Below are positions 8,611 to 17,606 of a stretch of 64,000 nt of DNA, one piece after another; the stretch's first letter is position 1; each line of letters starts with the position of its first letter. The DNA comes from Leucobacter aridicollis (GTDB taxonomy: Bacteria; Actinomycetota; Actinomycetes; Actinomycetales; Microbacteriaceae). The stretch covers positions 1,860,001 through 1,924,000 of the forward strand of contig NZ_CP075339.1 in NCBI RefSeq assembly GCF_024399335.1, in the 5' to 3' direction. The notes under the pieces are model-generated. The model was not told the origin of the DNA and ran no database searches. It was given only the letters and a program-made list of their open reading frames with translations. The position numbers were made by a program, and so were the translations under genes.

Positions 8611-10626
8611 CTAGCGCCCGAGTCCAGCCTCAGTGACCAGGCGCTCGAGCACGACAGGGAGCTCCTCCGCCGCGTCGAGCCGCATTCCGTCAGGCGCGAA
8701 GCGTGCGGCGAGATCGTCGGTGTTGATCCCGATCCCGAACACCGTCACCCCGAGCGCTCTGAGTCGCGCGAGCTCGCGGGCTGCCGCCGTCGCGTCGTTC
8801 GTGCCGCCATCGCTGACGAGGATCGCGATGCGTCGGCGCGAGACCGCGTCGCTACCGGGCCTGCCGCTCGGCCCGCTGCTCTGCCTGCTACCGAGCCAGC
8901 CCCCAAGCCCGAACTCTGTGGCTGCCGCCCTGAGCGCCGCGGCGTCGTTCGTGGAGCCCTGCGGAGCGTGGATGGCCGAGTCCAGCGCGACGCGTGCGGC
9001 GTCGTCGAGCGCGCCTGCAAGCGGCTTCACCGTGAGAGGCGTGGAGTCGAACACGATGAGCGCCGTGCGCAGGCTCAGCTCGAGATCGATGCCGAGCGCG
9101 CCTTCCTCGGCAGCGATGTCGCGTTCGACACCCGCGAGCGCTTCAAGCATGATGAGCGCCGCGGTCGCGGCTGCCGAGGCAGCGGGGCCCTGCATTGACG
9201 CCGAACGGTCGATCAGCAGCACGTAGTCGGTGCTGCCCTCCCGCCGGCTGCGCCTTGGGCGTCGCTCGCGTCGGAGAAACGCGCGCGGCCGCTCAACTCC
9301 GGCTGCCGCATCGGCGACGGCCCGTACGAGCGATTCGCGATCGAGTAGGTCGCCCTCGGGCTCGGGCGTGCGGGAGAACGCGCGCTCGAGGTGCACCCGC
9401 TCGGAGACAATCTGCCGCCACACGTCGCGCACGCGCTCAATGCTGCGGGCGTGCTGCGTCACCCTGTCCCGATAGCTCGACAGCGCCGCCGCACCGCCGC
9501 CACCGCCCGGGGTGCCGAGTTCTGTCGCGCGGTCGGGCCGGTCGTAGTCGGCATCGTGGCTGGTGTCGCGGTCGGCGTCGTCTGGGCGTGCGAGTTCGGG
9601 GAGCTCCATTCCTTCGACCCAGGATCCCGATGCCGGGAGCGGCGTCGATAGCACTGTCTCTACAAAGCCCGCCTGCTCCGCGGCGAACAGATCGGCACCC
9701 TCGGCGCCGTCCTTGCGGTCGCCGGCGCGCGCCTGCTCGGTGTCGTCATCGCTCGTCGCGGTGCCGCCGGGCGCCTCGTCGCCATCGGTCTCGCCACCGG
9801 CACCGTCGTCGCCGTCGGTCTCGTCACCTGCAGCGTCGTCTCCTGCACCGTCGTCGGTCTGTTCAGCAGCAGCAGCTAGGGAACTGTCGAACGCGTCGGC
9901 GCCGGGATCCTGATCCGCGGACTCGCCGCCAGCCCGACCGTCCTGCGGCGCGCGCCCGACAATGTCTAGGGCGAGCAGCCGAAGATACGCCGGAGCGAAC
10001 AGGCCGTACGCGCGCTCGAACCGTTCGATCGGCGAGCGTCGGGGGTCCGGCGAGAGCGCGAGAAGCAGCGCGCCCGAGGTCATGCCCGCCGCCCCGTCGA
10101 GGGCCGCAAGCTCCCGCTGCACCTCGGGGGCGAGAGAGTCGTGGTAGGGCGCGGTCCCGGCTCCCCCGCTCGCCCAGCGCGCGGCGGCGGTGTCCAGGAC
10201 GAGCGACACCCATTGGAGATGCCGCGGCAGCTCGGCTGGATTCGCCCAGCCCGCGGCGACAATCGCCCGCACCACGGGCATTCGCAGGTTCGGGAGCGCG
10301 GCGAGCAGCTCCGCCGCCGCGAGGAGCCGATCGAGCGCCGCGAGCAGCGGTTCAAGCTCGGGCCGCGCGCCGCCGAGCGCGAGCCGCCGGCTGCGGCGCG
10401 ACGGCGCGACCCGCACTTCGCGCACTGATTCCCAGAGCAGCAGCAGCGCGCGAGCGACCACGTCGTCGGGGTCGCCCGACACGGTGGCCCAGCCCAGCCC
10501 GACGTGCGCGACTCCATCCCGCACGCTCCAGGCATCGCCGTCGTGCACGACGACAGGGATGCCGAGGACGGCTGAGGCAGCCGCGAGCGCGCCGCGCGTC
10601 ACAGCCTCGCCCCGCACATGCTCCAT
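8611..10626 (-). CDS. VWA-domain protein, putative partner of the divergent AAA+ ATPase
   Basis: A 671-residue protein with three parts: an Ala/Leu-rich helical N-terminal region (about 1-230), a low-complexity Asp/Gly/Glu linker (about 235-310), and a C-terminal von Willebrand A domain. The MIDAS metal site is complete: DRSAS at about 472-476, a Thr within GSTNDAAAL and the Asp of SDGGTND. This architecture is like ViaA/CobT-type proteins that work with MoxR-family ATPases. The ATG at 10626 sits seven bases behind TAGTGT and is preferred over a GTG at 10635 that lies inside that box. Together with the divergent ATPase and the downstream 299-residue protein it looks like a dedicated chaperone or remodelling module; the client is unknown. 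Confidence 0.85.
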   Translation of the reverse strand: MEHVRGEAVTRGALAAASAVLGIPVVVHDGDAWSVRDGVAHVGLGWATVSGDPDDVVARALLLLWESVREVRVAPSRRSRRLALGGARPELEPLLAALDRLLAAAELLAALPNLRMPVVRAIVAAGWANPAELPRHLQWVSLVLDTAAARWASGGAGTAPYHDSLAPEVQRELAALDGAAGMTSGALLLALSPDPRRSPIERFERAYGLFAPAYLRLLALDIVGRAPQDGRAGGESADQDPGADAFDSSLAAAAEQTDDGAGDDAAGDETDGDDGAGGETDGDEAPGGTATSDDDTEQARAGDRKDGAEGADLFAAEQAGFVETVLSTPLPASGSWVEGMELPELARPDDADRDTSHDADYDRPDRATELGTPGGGGGAAALSSYRDRVTQHARSIERVRDVWRQIVSERVHLERAFSRTPEPEGDLLDRESLVRAVADAAAGVERPRAFLRRERRPRRSRREGSTDYVLLIDRSASMQGPAASAAATAALIMLEALAGVERDIAAEEGALGIDLELSLRTALIVFDSTPLTVKPLAGALDDAARVALDSAIHAPQGSTNDAAALRAAATEFGLGGWLGSRQSSGPSGRPGSDAVSRRRIAILVSDGGTNDATAAARELARLRALGVTVFGIGINTDDLAARFAPDGMRLDAAEELPVVLERLVTEAGLGR

Positions 10627-10692
10627 GCGCACCACACTACCGAGAACACCTCAAGGAGAACTCGGCTCACCGCCTGATGGTAGCGTGGCAGC
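10627..10692. promoter_or_regulatory. divergent leaderless promoters of the VWA and AAA+ genes
   Basis: TAGTGT on the minus strand (10634-10639) precedes the VWA ATG by seven bases, and TAGCGT on the plus strand (10681-10686) precedes the ATPase ATG by six bases. Only 66 bases separate the two start codons, so both genes can be controlled from one site. Confidence 0.45.
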
Positions 10693-12135
10693 ATGCTCTC
10701 GTACGACGCAAATCCAGTGCTCGCCGAGGCCGCAGACGTCAGCCGGGAGCTTGCGCGCACCCGCCGCGTCGCCGCCGGGGGAACGTCGCCACGCGCCGCG
10801 CTCGCCGCCGACGCGCAGCAGGCGCTGGAGGGGCGTCTCCAGGCACTCTACGACGACCCCGAGAGCAGGGAGATCATCGACCGCGCCCTGACTGAACGGG
10901 CGGCGACGCTGCGCGCCGCGGTGACCGCCTGGCGCGCGACCTTGTCGGCGCGCGAGCTGCGACAGCAGGCCGCCGCGGTCGCGACGGATGCCGCGCGCGA
11001 GGGGCGGTCGCTGATCCAGGCCGAGGCGCTGCTCGTCGCGACGCTTCACGGACGCGCAGACAGAATTGAGGCGGACCGCGAAGTCGCGCTGCAGGATCGT
11101 CTGACGACGGAAGAGGCTCGCGACGGGGCGCTCGCGGCGCTCGCCGCAATCCGCATCCGCGAAGCCCGGGCACAGTTGCGTCGCGGGCTGCTACTCACCG
11201 GTCAGATGCGCGCGATTATCGCCGAGGCGACGCCGGCCCTCACCCGCGGAGAGCCGCTGCTGCTGCTCGGAGAGACTGGCGGCGCAAAGACCGCGCTCGC
11301 CGAGTACCTCTCGCGCATCGAGCTCGGGAGCGAGCCGGAGCTCGTCTCCGGGTACGGCGACATCACAAGCTCGCAGCTCATCGGCAGCCACGAGCTGCGC
11401 TCAGACGGCGGAGCAACCGTGAGTGTCTTCGTGCCAGGCCCCCTGCTTCGCGCAATGACCGAGGGGCGGCCAGTTATCCTCGACGAGGTGAACGCGATGC
11501 CCGCCGAGTTTCTCAAGCGACTCAACCGCATCCTGCAGCTGCGACCGGGACAGTCGTTTGCCGTGCAGGAGAACAACGGCGAGGCTGTTGAGATCGCCCA
11601 TGGATTCGCCATCCTCGCGACCGCCAATGAGCAGACGCCTCACCGGTACCGCGGCATCGATCGCATGAGCGCCGAGCTTGTCAACAGGTTCGGCGCGAAC
11701 AGTTACCGGGTGCACTACCCCGACGCTGGCCTCGAGTACACGGACGCCCCGCGCGAGAATGCGCTCCTCGCGGCCGCCGCCATCGCCGACGAGACGGGGA
11801 ACGTCCCGCTGCCAACCGACGATCTCGAGCGGGTCGCGCGCGCCGCGTTCATCAGCCAGCAGGTGTTTGCTGGTGCGCACGGGGAAGGCTTCGGTCGATT
11901 CGTGTCGACGGAGCGCGAGATCGATGGGCGGCCTGGCCTCGAAGAGTCCGTGCTCGCGCCACGCACGCTCGTCGCAATCGTGCAGAAGGTTGCCGGGAGC
12001 GCCGGGCAGGTCACCCTCGACCACGCGCTCGGCAGGTTCGTCGATGGTGTGATGCACGCGGAGGATCGTCAGGTGCTCACCCTCATCCTGCGATCTCAGG
12101 GATTCCTCGTGGGAGCCCGAGTTCACACGAGCTGA
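10693..12135 (+). CDS. AAA+ ATPase of the MoxR/midasin-like (AAA_5) type
   Basis: A 480-residue protein. Residues 1-165 are almost entirely helical and charged, probably coiled coil. The ATPase core follows: Walker A GETGGAKT (193-200), Walker B VILDEVN (261-267), and the sensor-1 region FAILATANEQTP. The Walker A has Ala instead of Gly before the Lys, as in RavA-type MoxR proteins (GIAKS), so it is unusual but not necessarily inactive. It is transcribed away from the VWA gene from a shared 66-base region. MoxR-VWA pairs act as metal-insertion or protein-remodelling chaperones in studied cases; here no client is obvious, since no CO dehydrogenase or similar enzyme gene lies nearby. Confidence 0.85.
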   Translation: MLSYDANPVLAEAADVSRELARTRRVAAGGTSPRAALAADAQQALEGRLQALYDDPESREIIDRALTERAATLRAAVTAWRATLSARELRQQAAAVATDAAREGRSLIQAEALLVATLHGRADRIEADREVALQDRLTTEEARDGALAALAAIRIREARAQLRRGLLLTGQMRAIIAEATPALTRGEPLLLLGETGGAKTALAEYLSRIELGSEPELVSGYGDITSSQLIGSHELRSDGGATVSVFVPGPLLRAMTEGRPVILDEVNAMPAEFLKRLNRILQLRPGQSFAVQENNGEAVEIAHGFAILATANEQTPHRYRGIDRMSAELVNRFGANSYRVHYPDAGLEYTDAPRENALLAAAAIADETGNVPLPTDDLERVARAAFISQQVFAGAHGEGFGRFVSTEREIDGRPGLEESVLAPRTLVAIVQKVAGSAGQVTLDHALGRFVDGVMHAEDRQVLTLILRSQGFLVGARVHTS

Positions 12136-12161
12136 CGACGGCACTGCCTGTGCACACCGCA

Positions 12162-12167
12162 CATAAT
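12162..12167 (+). promoter_or_regulatory. candidate -10 box of the permease-hydantoinase operon
   Basis: CATAAT lies about 95 bases before the permease start in the 124-base gap after the ATPase gene. A clear -35 was not found. The same gap holds several GTGCAC/GCAC-type short inverted sequences that could be a regulator site. Confidence 0.3.
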
Positions 12168-12259
12168 GGAGTCAACAAAGTGCACTCGGCACAGTGACGG
12201 GGTGTCCACTCGAGCATAGCCTGGCGATGACCCTCTTCCATTCCTAGGCAAGGATGCTC

Positions 12260-13609
12260 ATGGCAAGCAGCACGCACGGCGACGATTTCGCGCTCACGAG
12301 AGTGCCCCAGTCCTCACGCAAGCACTGGTTCGGGATCGCAGTGCAGCGATTCGGTCAAGTGTCTGCACTCTCCCAATTCCTGCTCGGCGCGACCCTCGGC
12401 TACGCGATGACGTTCGGCGACGCCGTGCTCGCGTTTCTACTGGGTTCGCTGATCCTCGAGGTCGTCATCGTCTTCGTCGGGCTCATCGGCCAGCGCGAGG
12501 GCCTGAACACCTCGCTGCTCGCGAAGTGGACAGGCTTCGGCGAGGTCGGAGCCTCCCTCGTCGGGCTCGCGATCGGCATCAGCCTCATCGGCTGGTTCGG
12601 CATTCAGTCCGCCATCTCCGCCCAGTCGCTCGACAACCTCATGCCCGGCATCTTCCCTGTGTGGGTCTGGAGCCTCCTCTTCGGGCTCGCTGTCACGGCG
12701 ATCGTCGCGTTTGGCTTCAAGGGAATGCAGCTGCTCGCGAATGTCACGGTTCCGTTGTTTCTCATCCTTGTCGGCTGGTCAGTCATCAGCGAGCTCTCCC
12801 GGCACGACATCGGCGAGCTCATGACCGGGCCGCCGCCCGGGCCAGCGATGAGCGTGTGGGCCGGCACTGGCATCGTCGCCGGCGGACTCATCGTCGGCGC
12901 GATCATCTCTGCAGACATGACGCGGTTCAACCGCACCGGGCCGGACGTCGTGAAGCAGACAGTCGTCGGCGTGACCCTCGGCGAGTTCGTCATCGGGCTC
13001 TCGGGCGTGCTGCTCGCACACGCCACCGCGAGCGGCGATATCGTCGCCATCATCACCTCCTCGGTCGGTTTCGTTGGACTGCTCATCGTCATCACCGGGA
13101 CGCTGAAGATCAACGACTGGAACCTCTACTCGTCGACGCTCGGCCTCGTGAACTTCATCTCGACGGCGTTCGGCAAGAACCTCAACCGAGTCACTACGAC
13201 GGTCGTGCTCGGCGTCGTCGGTTCGGTCCTGGCCGCCGCTGGCATTCTCGGCCAGCTCACCGGGTTCCTCACCCTGCTCTCCGTCGCGTTCCCGCCGATC
13301 GCCGGCATCATGGTCGCCGAGTACTTCATCGTGAAGATCTGGCGCCCCGAGCTCGAGGCCTCCCGCGCCGAGGGCCGCCTCCCGGCCACGGCACCGCGGC
13401 TCGTCCCCGCGACGATCATCATTTGGCTCGTCTCCTCGGTCGCGGGCTACTTCATCACCTGGGGTATCCCCGCGGTGTTCTCCCTGCTCATCTCGATGGT
13501 GCTCTACATCATCGCCGGAAAGCTCGGGTGGGTGCGCCCGGTCGGCACCGTGCAGACCCGCGAGCCTGAGGCTGCTGCTGGCACAGCGAGCACAGCCGGC
13601 ACCGCCTAG
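12260..13609 (+). CDS. NCS1/CodB-type purine-cytosine permease family transporter
   Basis: A polytopic transporter of about 449 residues with roughly 12 hydrophobic segments. The N-terminal segment (RFGQVSALSQFLLGATLGYAMTFGDAVLAFLLGS) and SADMTRFNRTGPD are characteristic of the cytosine permease branch of NCS1, which imports pyrimidines, purines, hydantoins or related rings with protons or sodium. The ATG at 12260 has AAGGA five bases upstream; an ATG at 12254 lies within that site and is less likely. It is the first gene of a run with a hydantoinase-like gene and three DUF917 genes, so a cyclic ureide or thiohydantoin is a plausible substrate; that is inference. Confidence 0.85.
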   Translation: MASSTHGDDFALTRVPQSSRKHWFGIAVQRFGQVSALSQFLLGATLGYAMTFGDAVLAFLLGSLILEVVIVFVGLIGQREGLNTSLLAKWTGFGEVGASLVGLAIGISLIGWFGIQSAISAQSLDNLMPGIFPVWVWSLLFGLAVTAIVAFGFKGMQLLANVTVPLFLILVGWSVISELSRHDIGELMTGPPPGPAMSVWAGTGIVAGGLIVGAIISADMTRFNRTGPDVVKQTVVGVTLGEFVIGLSGVLLAHATASGDIVAIITSSVGFVGLLIVITGTLKINDWNLYSSTLGLVNFISTAFGKNLNRVTTTVVLGVVGSVLAAAGILGQLTGFLTLLSVAFPPIAGIMVAEYFIVKIWRPELEASRAEGRLPATAPRLVPATIIIWLVSSVAGYFITWGIPAVFSLLISMVLYIIAGKLGWVRPVGTVQTREPEAAAGTASTAGTA

Positions 13610-13671
13610 CCCACACTTGCGGCCTCCCCCGGCCGCCCCTTCTCTTCCCACACCCAGCGAAAGCGAGAATC

Positions 13672-15219
13672 ATGCATATCGGGATCGACGTCGGCGGCAC
13701 CAACACCGACGCAGTGCTCATGAACGGCAGCGAGACGCTCGTCGGCATCAAGCACTCCACCACCCCTGACGTGACGGCGGGCATCATCCAGGCCATCCAG
13801 GGGCTCCGCGACAAGCACAGCTTCGCGGGGGCCGATATCACGGCAGTGATGATCGGCACCACGCACTTCATCAACGCCCTCGTGCAGGCCAAGCGCCTCG
13901 CCCCCACCGCGGCTCTCCGCCTCGGCCTGCCTGCGACCCAGGCGCTGCCGCCGCTCGTCGATTGGCCAGCGGAACTCAAGGACGCCATCGAGGCTCGCAG
14001 CTACCTCGCACACGGCGGCTACGAGTTCGACGGCCGCCCCATCAGCCCGCTCGACCCCGAGGAACTCCGTGCGCACGCCGCTGATATGCGGGAGCACGGG
14101 ATCCGCTCGGTCGCGATCTCGTCGGTGTTCAGCCCCGTCAACCACGACCTTGAGGTAGAGGCCGCGCGCATCGTTTCCGAGGTGCTCGGAAACGACGTCG
14201 CAGTATCGCTGTCGCACGAGATCGGCCGCATCGGACTACTCGAACGCGAGAACGCAACGGTCATCAACGCCGCGCTCCGCGAGCTCGCGTCCGAGATCGT
14301 CGACGGCCTGACCGCCGCGGTCCGCGCCGAGGGTATTGAAGCGCCGATCTTCTTGAGCCAGAACGACGGCACACTGATGGACGAGGACTACGTGCGCCGC
14401 TACCCCGTCGCGACCTTCGCGTCTGGCCCAACAAACTCGATGCGTGGCGCTGCGCTCACGAGCGGGCTTGAGACCTGCGCGGTCATCGACGTCGGTGGCA
14501 CCACAGCCGACGTTGGGCTGCTCATCAACGGGTTCCCGCGCGAGACCGCGAATGAGGTAAAGGTGGCCGGCGTGCGCACGAACTTCCGGATGCCTGACGT
14601 GCTCTCGCTCGGCATTGGTGGCGGCAGCATCGTCGACACGGAGACCGCCGAGGTCGGGCCGGAGTCCGTTGGTTACCGACTCTCCACCGATGCGCTGGTC
14701 TTCGGCGGCGACGTGCTCACGGCGACAGACATCGCGGTCGCGGCGGGCCGCGCGAACATTGGCGACGCGTCGAAGGTCGCGCACCTCGATCCCGCATTCG
14801 TGCAGCGCGTGCTCGACAGGATTGCGGAGCGCGTCGCGGAGGCCGTCGATCGGATGCGCACGTCGCCCGAGCCGATCCCGGTCGTCGCTGTCGGCGGCGG
14901 TTCCGTGCTGCTGCCCGACGTGCTCCCGATCTTCGGCGAGGTCTCCAAGCCTGAGAACTACGCCGTCGCGAACGCGATCGGCGCCTCGATTGCGCAGGTC
15001 GGCGGCGAGATCGACAAGGTGTATTCGATCGCGCCGGGCGAGCGCGAACAGACTATCGCCGAGGTGCGCGCCGAGGCCATCGAGAAGGCGGTCGCGGCGG
15101 GCGCGAAGCCCGACACAGTCGCCATCATCGACTTCGATGAGGTGCCTATTCCGTACCTGCCAGGCAACGCCACGCGCATCCGCGTGAAGGCTGTCGGCGA
15201 CCTGAGCATGGAGGGCTAA
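13672..15219 (+). CDS. short hydantoinase/oxoprolinase family protein (HyuA-like)
   Basis: A 515-residue protein of the ASKHA-fold hydantoinase/oxoprolinase family, which opens hydantoin or 5-oxoproline rings with ATP. It starts MHIGIDVGGTNTD (phosphate-1 loop), has a second loop VIDVGGTTADVG near residue 271 and LSLGIGGGSIVD near 310. It is shorter than the 650-700 residues of classical HyuA, and no HyuB-type partner is present; instead DUF917 genes follow within 2 bases. Short HyuA proteins are known to pair with DUF917 proteins, and some DUF917 members have been described as acting on S-methyl-thiohydantoins. The true substrate cannot be read from the sequence. Confidence 0.85.
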   Translation: MHIGIDVGGTNTDAVLMNGSETLVGIKHSTTPDVTAGIIQAIQGLRDKHSFAGADITAVMIGTTHFINALVQAKRLAPTAALRLGLPATQALPPLVDWPAELKDAIEARSYLAHGGYEFDGRPISPLDPEELRAHAADMREHGIRSVAISSVFSPVNHDLEVEAARIVSEVLGNDVAVSLSHEIGRIGLLERENATVINAALRELASEIVDGLTAAVRAEGIEAPIFLSQNDGTLMDEDYVRRYPVATFASGPTNSMRGAALTSGLETCAVIDVGGTTADVGLLINGFPRETANEVKVAGVRTNFRMPDVLSLGIGGGSIVDTETAEVGPESVGYRLSTDALVFGGDVLTATDIAVAAGRANIGDASKVAHLDPAFVQRVLDRIAERVAEAVDRMRTSPEPIPVVAVGGGSVLLPDVLPIFGEVSKPENYAVANAIGASIAQVGGEIDKVYSIAPGEREQTIAEVRAEAIEKAVAAGAKPDTVAIIDFDEVPIPYLPGNATRIRVKAVGDLSMEG

Positions 15220-15221
15220 CC

Positions 15222-16352
15222 GTGAGCTGGAAGATTTCAGTCGACGACATCGACGACCTCGCGCGCGGATCCGCCGTGCTCGGCACCGGCGGGGGCGGCG
15301 ACCCGTACATTGGCGGCCTGCTCGCAAAGGAGGCCCTGCGGCGGCACGGCGACGTCACCGTCGTCACGCTCGACGAGCTTCCCGACGACGCGGTCGTCGC
15401 CTGCGTCTCGATGCTCGGCGCGCCGACCGTCATGGTTGAGAAGCTTCCGAGTCTCGACGAGGTCATGCGACCGGTAACAGAACTCAGCGAGCACTATGGC
15501 CGGCCGATCACGCACATCATGTGCATCGAGGTCGGTGGCGTGAACTCGACGATCCCGATCGCAGCGGCCGCCGCGACGGGCCTGCCGGTGCTGGACGCTG
15601 ACGGCATGGGCCGCGCCTTCCCCGAGCTGCAGATGGTACTCCCGACGCTGTATGGCGTCACATCATCGCCGCTCGCGTACTCCGACGAGAAGGGCAACGT
15701 CGGCGTGCTCCGCACCGTCGACAACGCGTGGGGTGAACGGATCATCCGCGTCGCGGCCGTCGAGATGGGCTGCTCCATCATGCTGTCGGGCTTCCACATG
15801 TCGGGCGCGACCGCGAAGAAGGCACTCGTCGCCGACTCTCTCTCGCTCTGCGTGAACGTTGGCAAGGGCATCGTCGACGCACGTGCGGAGAAGGTCGACG
15901 CCGTCGAGCGGGCGACCGATATCCTTGGGGGCCGCGTGCTCTACGGCGGCAAGGTCACCGATGTCGAACGCGCGACCACCGCGGGCTTTGCTCGCGGCCG
16001 CGCGACGATCGAGGAGGATGGACGCACCCTCACCCTCCTCTTCCAGAACGAACACCTCATCGCGGAACTCGACGGCGAGGTGCTCGCTACAACCCCCGAC
16101 CTCATCATGGTGCTCGACCACGAGACGGGCGAGCCCGTCACCACGGAGGGCCTCCGCTACGGCCAGCGCGTGCGCGTCATCGCTGCGCCCGCCGACGAGC
16201 GTTGGCACTCACCGGCGGCGATCGAGATGGTCGGCCCGCGGTACTTCGGCTACGACCTCGAGCCGCACCGCTTCGACGGCTCGGTGCGCCCGGGCAGCCC
16301 GATCGCCGACGCGGCGCCCGACGCGTCCCAGTCTGCTGGAGCGACGGCGTGA
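15222..16352 (+). CDS. DUF917 (S-Me-THD-like) protein, copy 1
   Basis: A 376-residue protein starting with GTG (VSWKISVDDIDDLARG) two bases after the hydantoinase stop. DUF917 signatures are visible in order: LGTGGGGDPYIG (20-31), IEVGGVNSTIP near 101-111, DADGMGRAFPEL near 125, GFARGRA, FQNEHL and GLRYGQRVRV. The family has been linked to ring-opening or desulfurisation of (thio)hydantoins; the annotation S-methyl thiohydantoin desulfurase is used for some members, but most are untested. It overlaps the next DUF917 gene by four bases (GTGA), so the two are translationally coupled and may form a heteromer. Confidence 0.85.
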   Translation: MSWKISVDDIDDLARGSAVLGTGGGGDPYIGGLLAKEALRRHGDVTVVTLDELPDDAVVACVSMLGAPTVMVEKLPSLDEVMRPVTELSEHYGRPITHIMCIEVGGVNSTIPIAAAAATGLPVLDADGMGRAFPELQMVLPTLYGVTSSPLAYSDEKGNVGVLRTVDNAWGERIIRVAAVEMGCSIMLSGFHMSGATAKKALVADSLSLCVNVGKGIVDARAEKVDAVERATDILGGRVLYGGKVTDVERATTAGFARGRATIEEDGRTLTLLFQNEHLIAELDGEVLATTPDLIMVLDHETGEPVTTEGLRYGQRVRVIAAPADERWHSPAAIEMVGPRYFGYDLEPHRFDGSVRPGSPIADAAPDASQSAGATA

Positions 16353-17503
16353 GCTGGACACTGACCGCTGCCGACCTTCCCGACCTGGCGCGCGGTGCCA
16401 CCCTGCTTGGCACGGGCGGCGGGGGCGACCCCTACATCGGGCAGATGCTCGTCCAACAGGTCCTCGGGGACGGCGGGATCACCATCCTCGATCCCGACGA
16501 GCTCGCCGACGACATGTTCGTGATCCCGACCGCTCAGATGGGCGCCCCGACCGTGATGGTCGAGAAGATTCCCGCCGGCACCGAACCGCTCGCGGCGCTC
16601 CGCACGCTGGAGACGCACCTCGGGCGGGCAGCGGAGGCCACAATGCCGATTGAGTGCGGCGGCGTGAACTCGATGATCCCGCTCATCGTGGCGGCAGAGT
16701 CCGGCCTCCCAGTTGTTGACGCTGACGGGATGGGGCGCGCATTCCCGGAGCTCTCCATGGAAACGTTCGCCGTCTACGGCGTGCAGGGGTCGCCGCTCGC
16801 TCTCGCGGGCGAGCGCGGCGAGCACGTCATTATCGACACCGGCATCGACAACCGCCAGATGGAATCGTTCGCCCGGGCGATCACGATCCGGCTCGGCGGC
16901 GTCGGCCACATCGCCGAATACGCCATGACCGGAGCGGATGTGCGTAGGACCGCGATCCCGCGTACCCTCTCGATGGCACTCGCGCTCGGGCGGGCGATCA
17001 GGATCGCGCGCGAGGAGCACCGCTCCCCCTTCGCAGCGCTCGCTGACGCGCTGTCGGCGACGCTGTACTCGCACGTGCGCGAGCTGCACGTGGGGAAGGT
17101 CGTCGACGTCGAGCGCCGGACGACCGAGGGCTTCGCGCGCGGCAGGGCGGTCATCGAAGCGGTGGACGGTTCGGGTGAGCCCGTGGTGATCGCCTTTCAA
17201 AATGAGAACCTCACGGCGTACCGCGGGGAGGAACTGCTCGCGATCGTTCCCGATCTCATCTGCATCGTCGACCACGAGACGGCAGAGCCGATTACGACGG
17301 AGGGGCTGCGCTACGGCCAGCGGGTGCGCGTGCTCGGCATCTCGACGCCCGACCTCATGCGCACCCCCGAGGCGCTCGACACGTTCGGGCCGAGCGCCTT
17401 CGGACTCACTGAGACGTTCGTACCCGTCGAAACGCTCTCCGGCGCTCCGATCGCTGGCGCAGCGGGCGGTGCCGCGGACGGTGCCGCGGCTCCCGTCCGG
17501 TAG
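16349..17503 (+). CDS. DUF917 (S-Me-THD-like) protein, copy 2
   Basis: A 384-residue paralogue of the preceding gene, starting at the overlapping GTG with the parallel sequence VSWTLTAADLPDLARG. It keeps LGTGGGGDPYIG (20-31), IECGGVNSMIP, DADGMGRAFPEL, GFARGRA, FQNENL and GLRYGQRVRV. One visible difference from copy 1 is a Cys in IECGGVN where copy 1 has Val. The C-terminus ends in a Gly/Ala run. The gene arose by tandem duplication within the operon and probably works with copy 1. About 100 bases with a hairpin and a new promoter separate it from copy 3. Confidence 0.85.
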   Translation: MSWTLTAADLPDLARGATLLGTGGGGDPYIGQMLVQQVLGDGGITILDPDELADDMFVIPTAQMGAPTVMVEKIPAGTEPLAALRTLETHLGRAAEATMPIECGGVNSMIPLIVAAESGLPVVDADGMGRAFPELSMETFAVYGVQGSPLALAGERGEHVIIDTGIDNRQMESFARAITIRLGGVGHIAEYAMTGADVRRTAIPRTLSMALALGRAIRIAREEHRSPFAALADALSATLYSHVRELHVGKVVDVERRTTEGFARGRAVIEAVDGSGEPVVIAFQNENLTAYRGEELLAIVPDLICIVDHETAEPITTEGLRYGQRVRVLGISTPDLMRTPEALDTFGPSAFGLTETFVPVETLSGAPIAGAAGGAADGAAAPVR

Positions 17504-17529
17504 CGGACCGGTCTGGGCGTACGGAACAT

Positions 17530-17558
17530 GGGTGCGCGTCGCGTCGCAGCGCGCACCC
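17530..17558 (+). terminator. hairpin after DUF917 copy 2
   Basis: GGGTGCGCG and CGCGCACCC form a perfect 9-bp stem with an 11-base loop, 27 bases after the stop codon. No T-run follows, so it may be a weak terminator or an mRNA 3'-end stabiliser. Confidence 0.4.
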
Positions 17559-17593
17559 ACACCCCGCCGAGGTCCCATCCCGGCGGCATCATC

Positions 17594-17599
17594 TACGCT
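17594..17599 (+). promoter_or_regulatory. -10 box, leaderless start of DUF917 copy 3
   Basis: TACGCT ends seven bases before the ATG at 17607 and there is no Shine-Dalgarno sequence. It suggests that DUF917 copy 3 and the PucR gene form their own transcription unit. Confidence 0.45.
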
Positions 17600-17606
17600 T
17601 GAATAC

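Noticed and set aside
9195..10895. Open frame of 566 codons on the plus strand opposite the VWA gene
   Set aside because: Arg/Ala/Pro-rich shadow. It runs through the divergent promoter region and into the ATPase gene.
14236..15327. Long open frame of 363 codons opposite the hydantoinase gene (minus strand)
   Set aside because: It is an antisense frame of a high-GC gene, Arg/Asp/His-rich with no family sequence.
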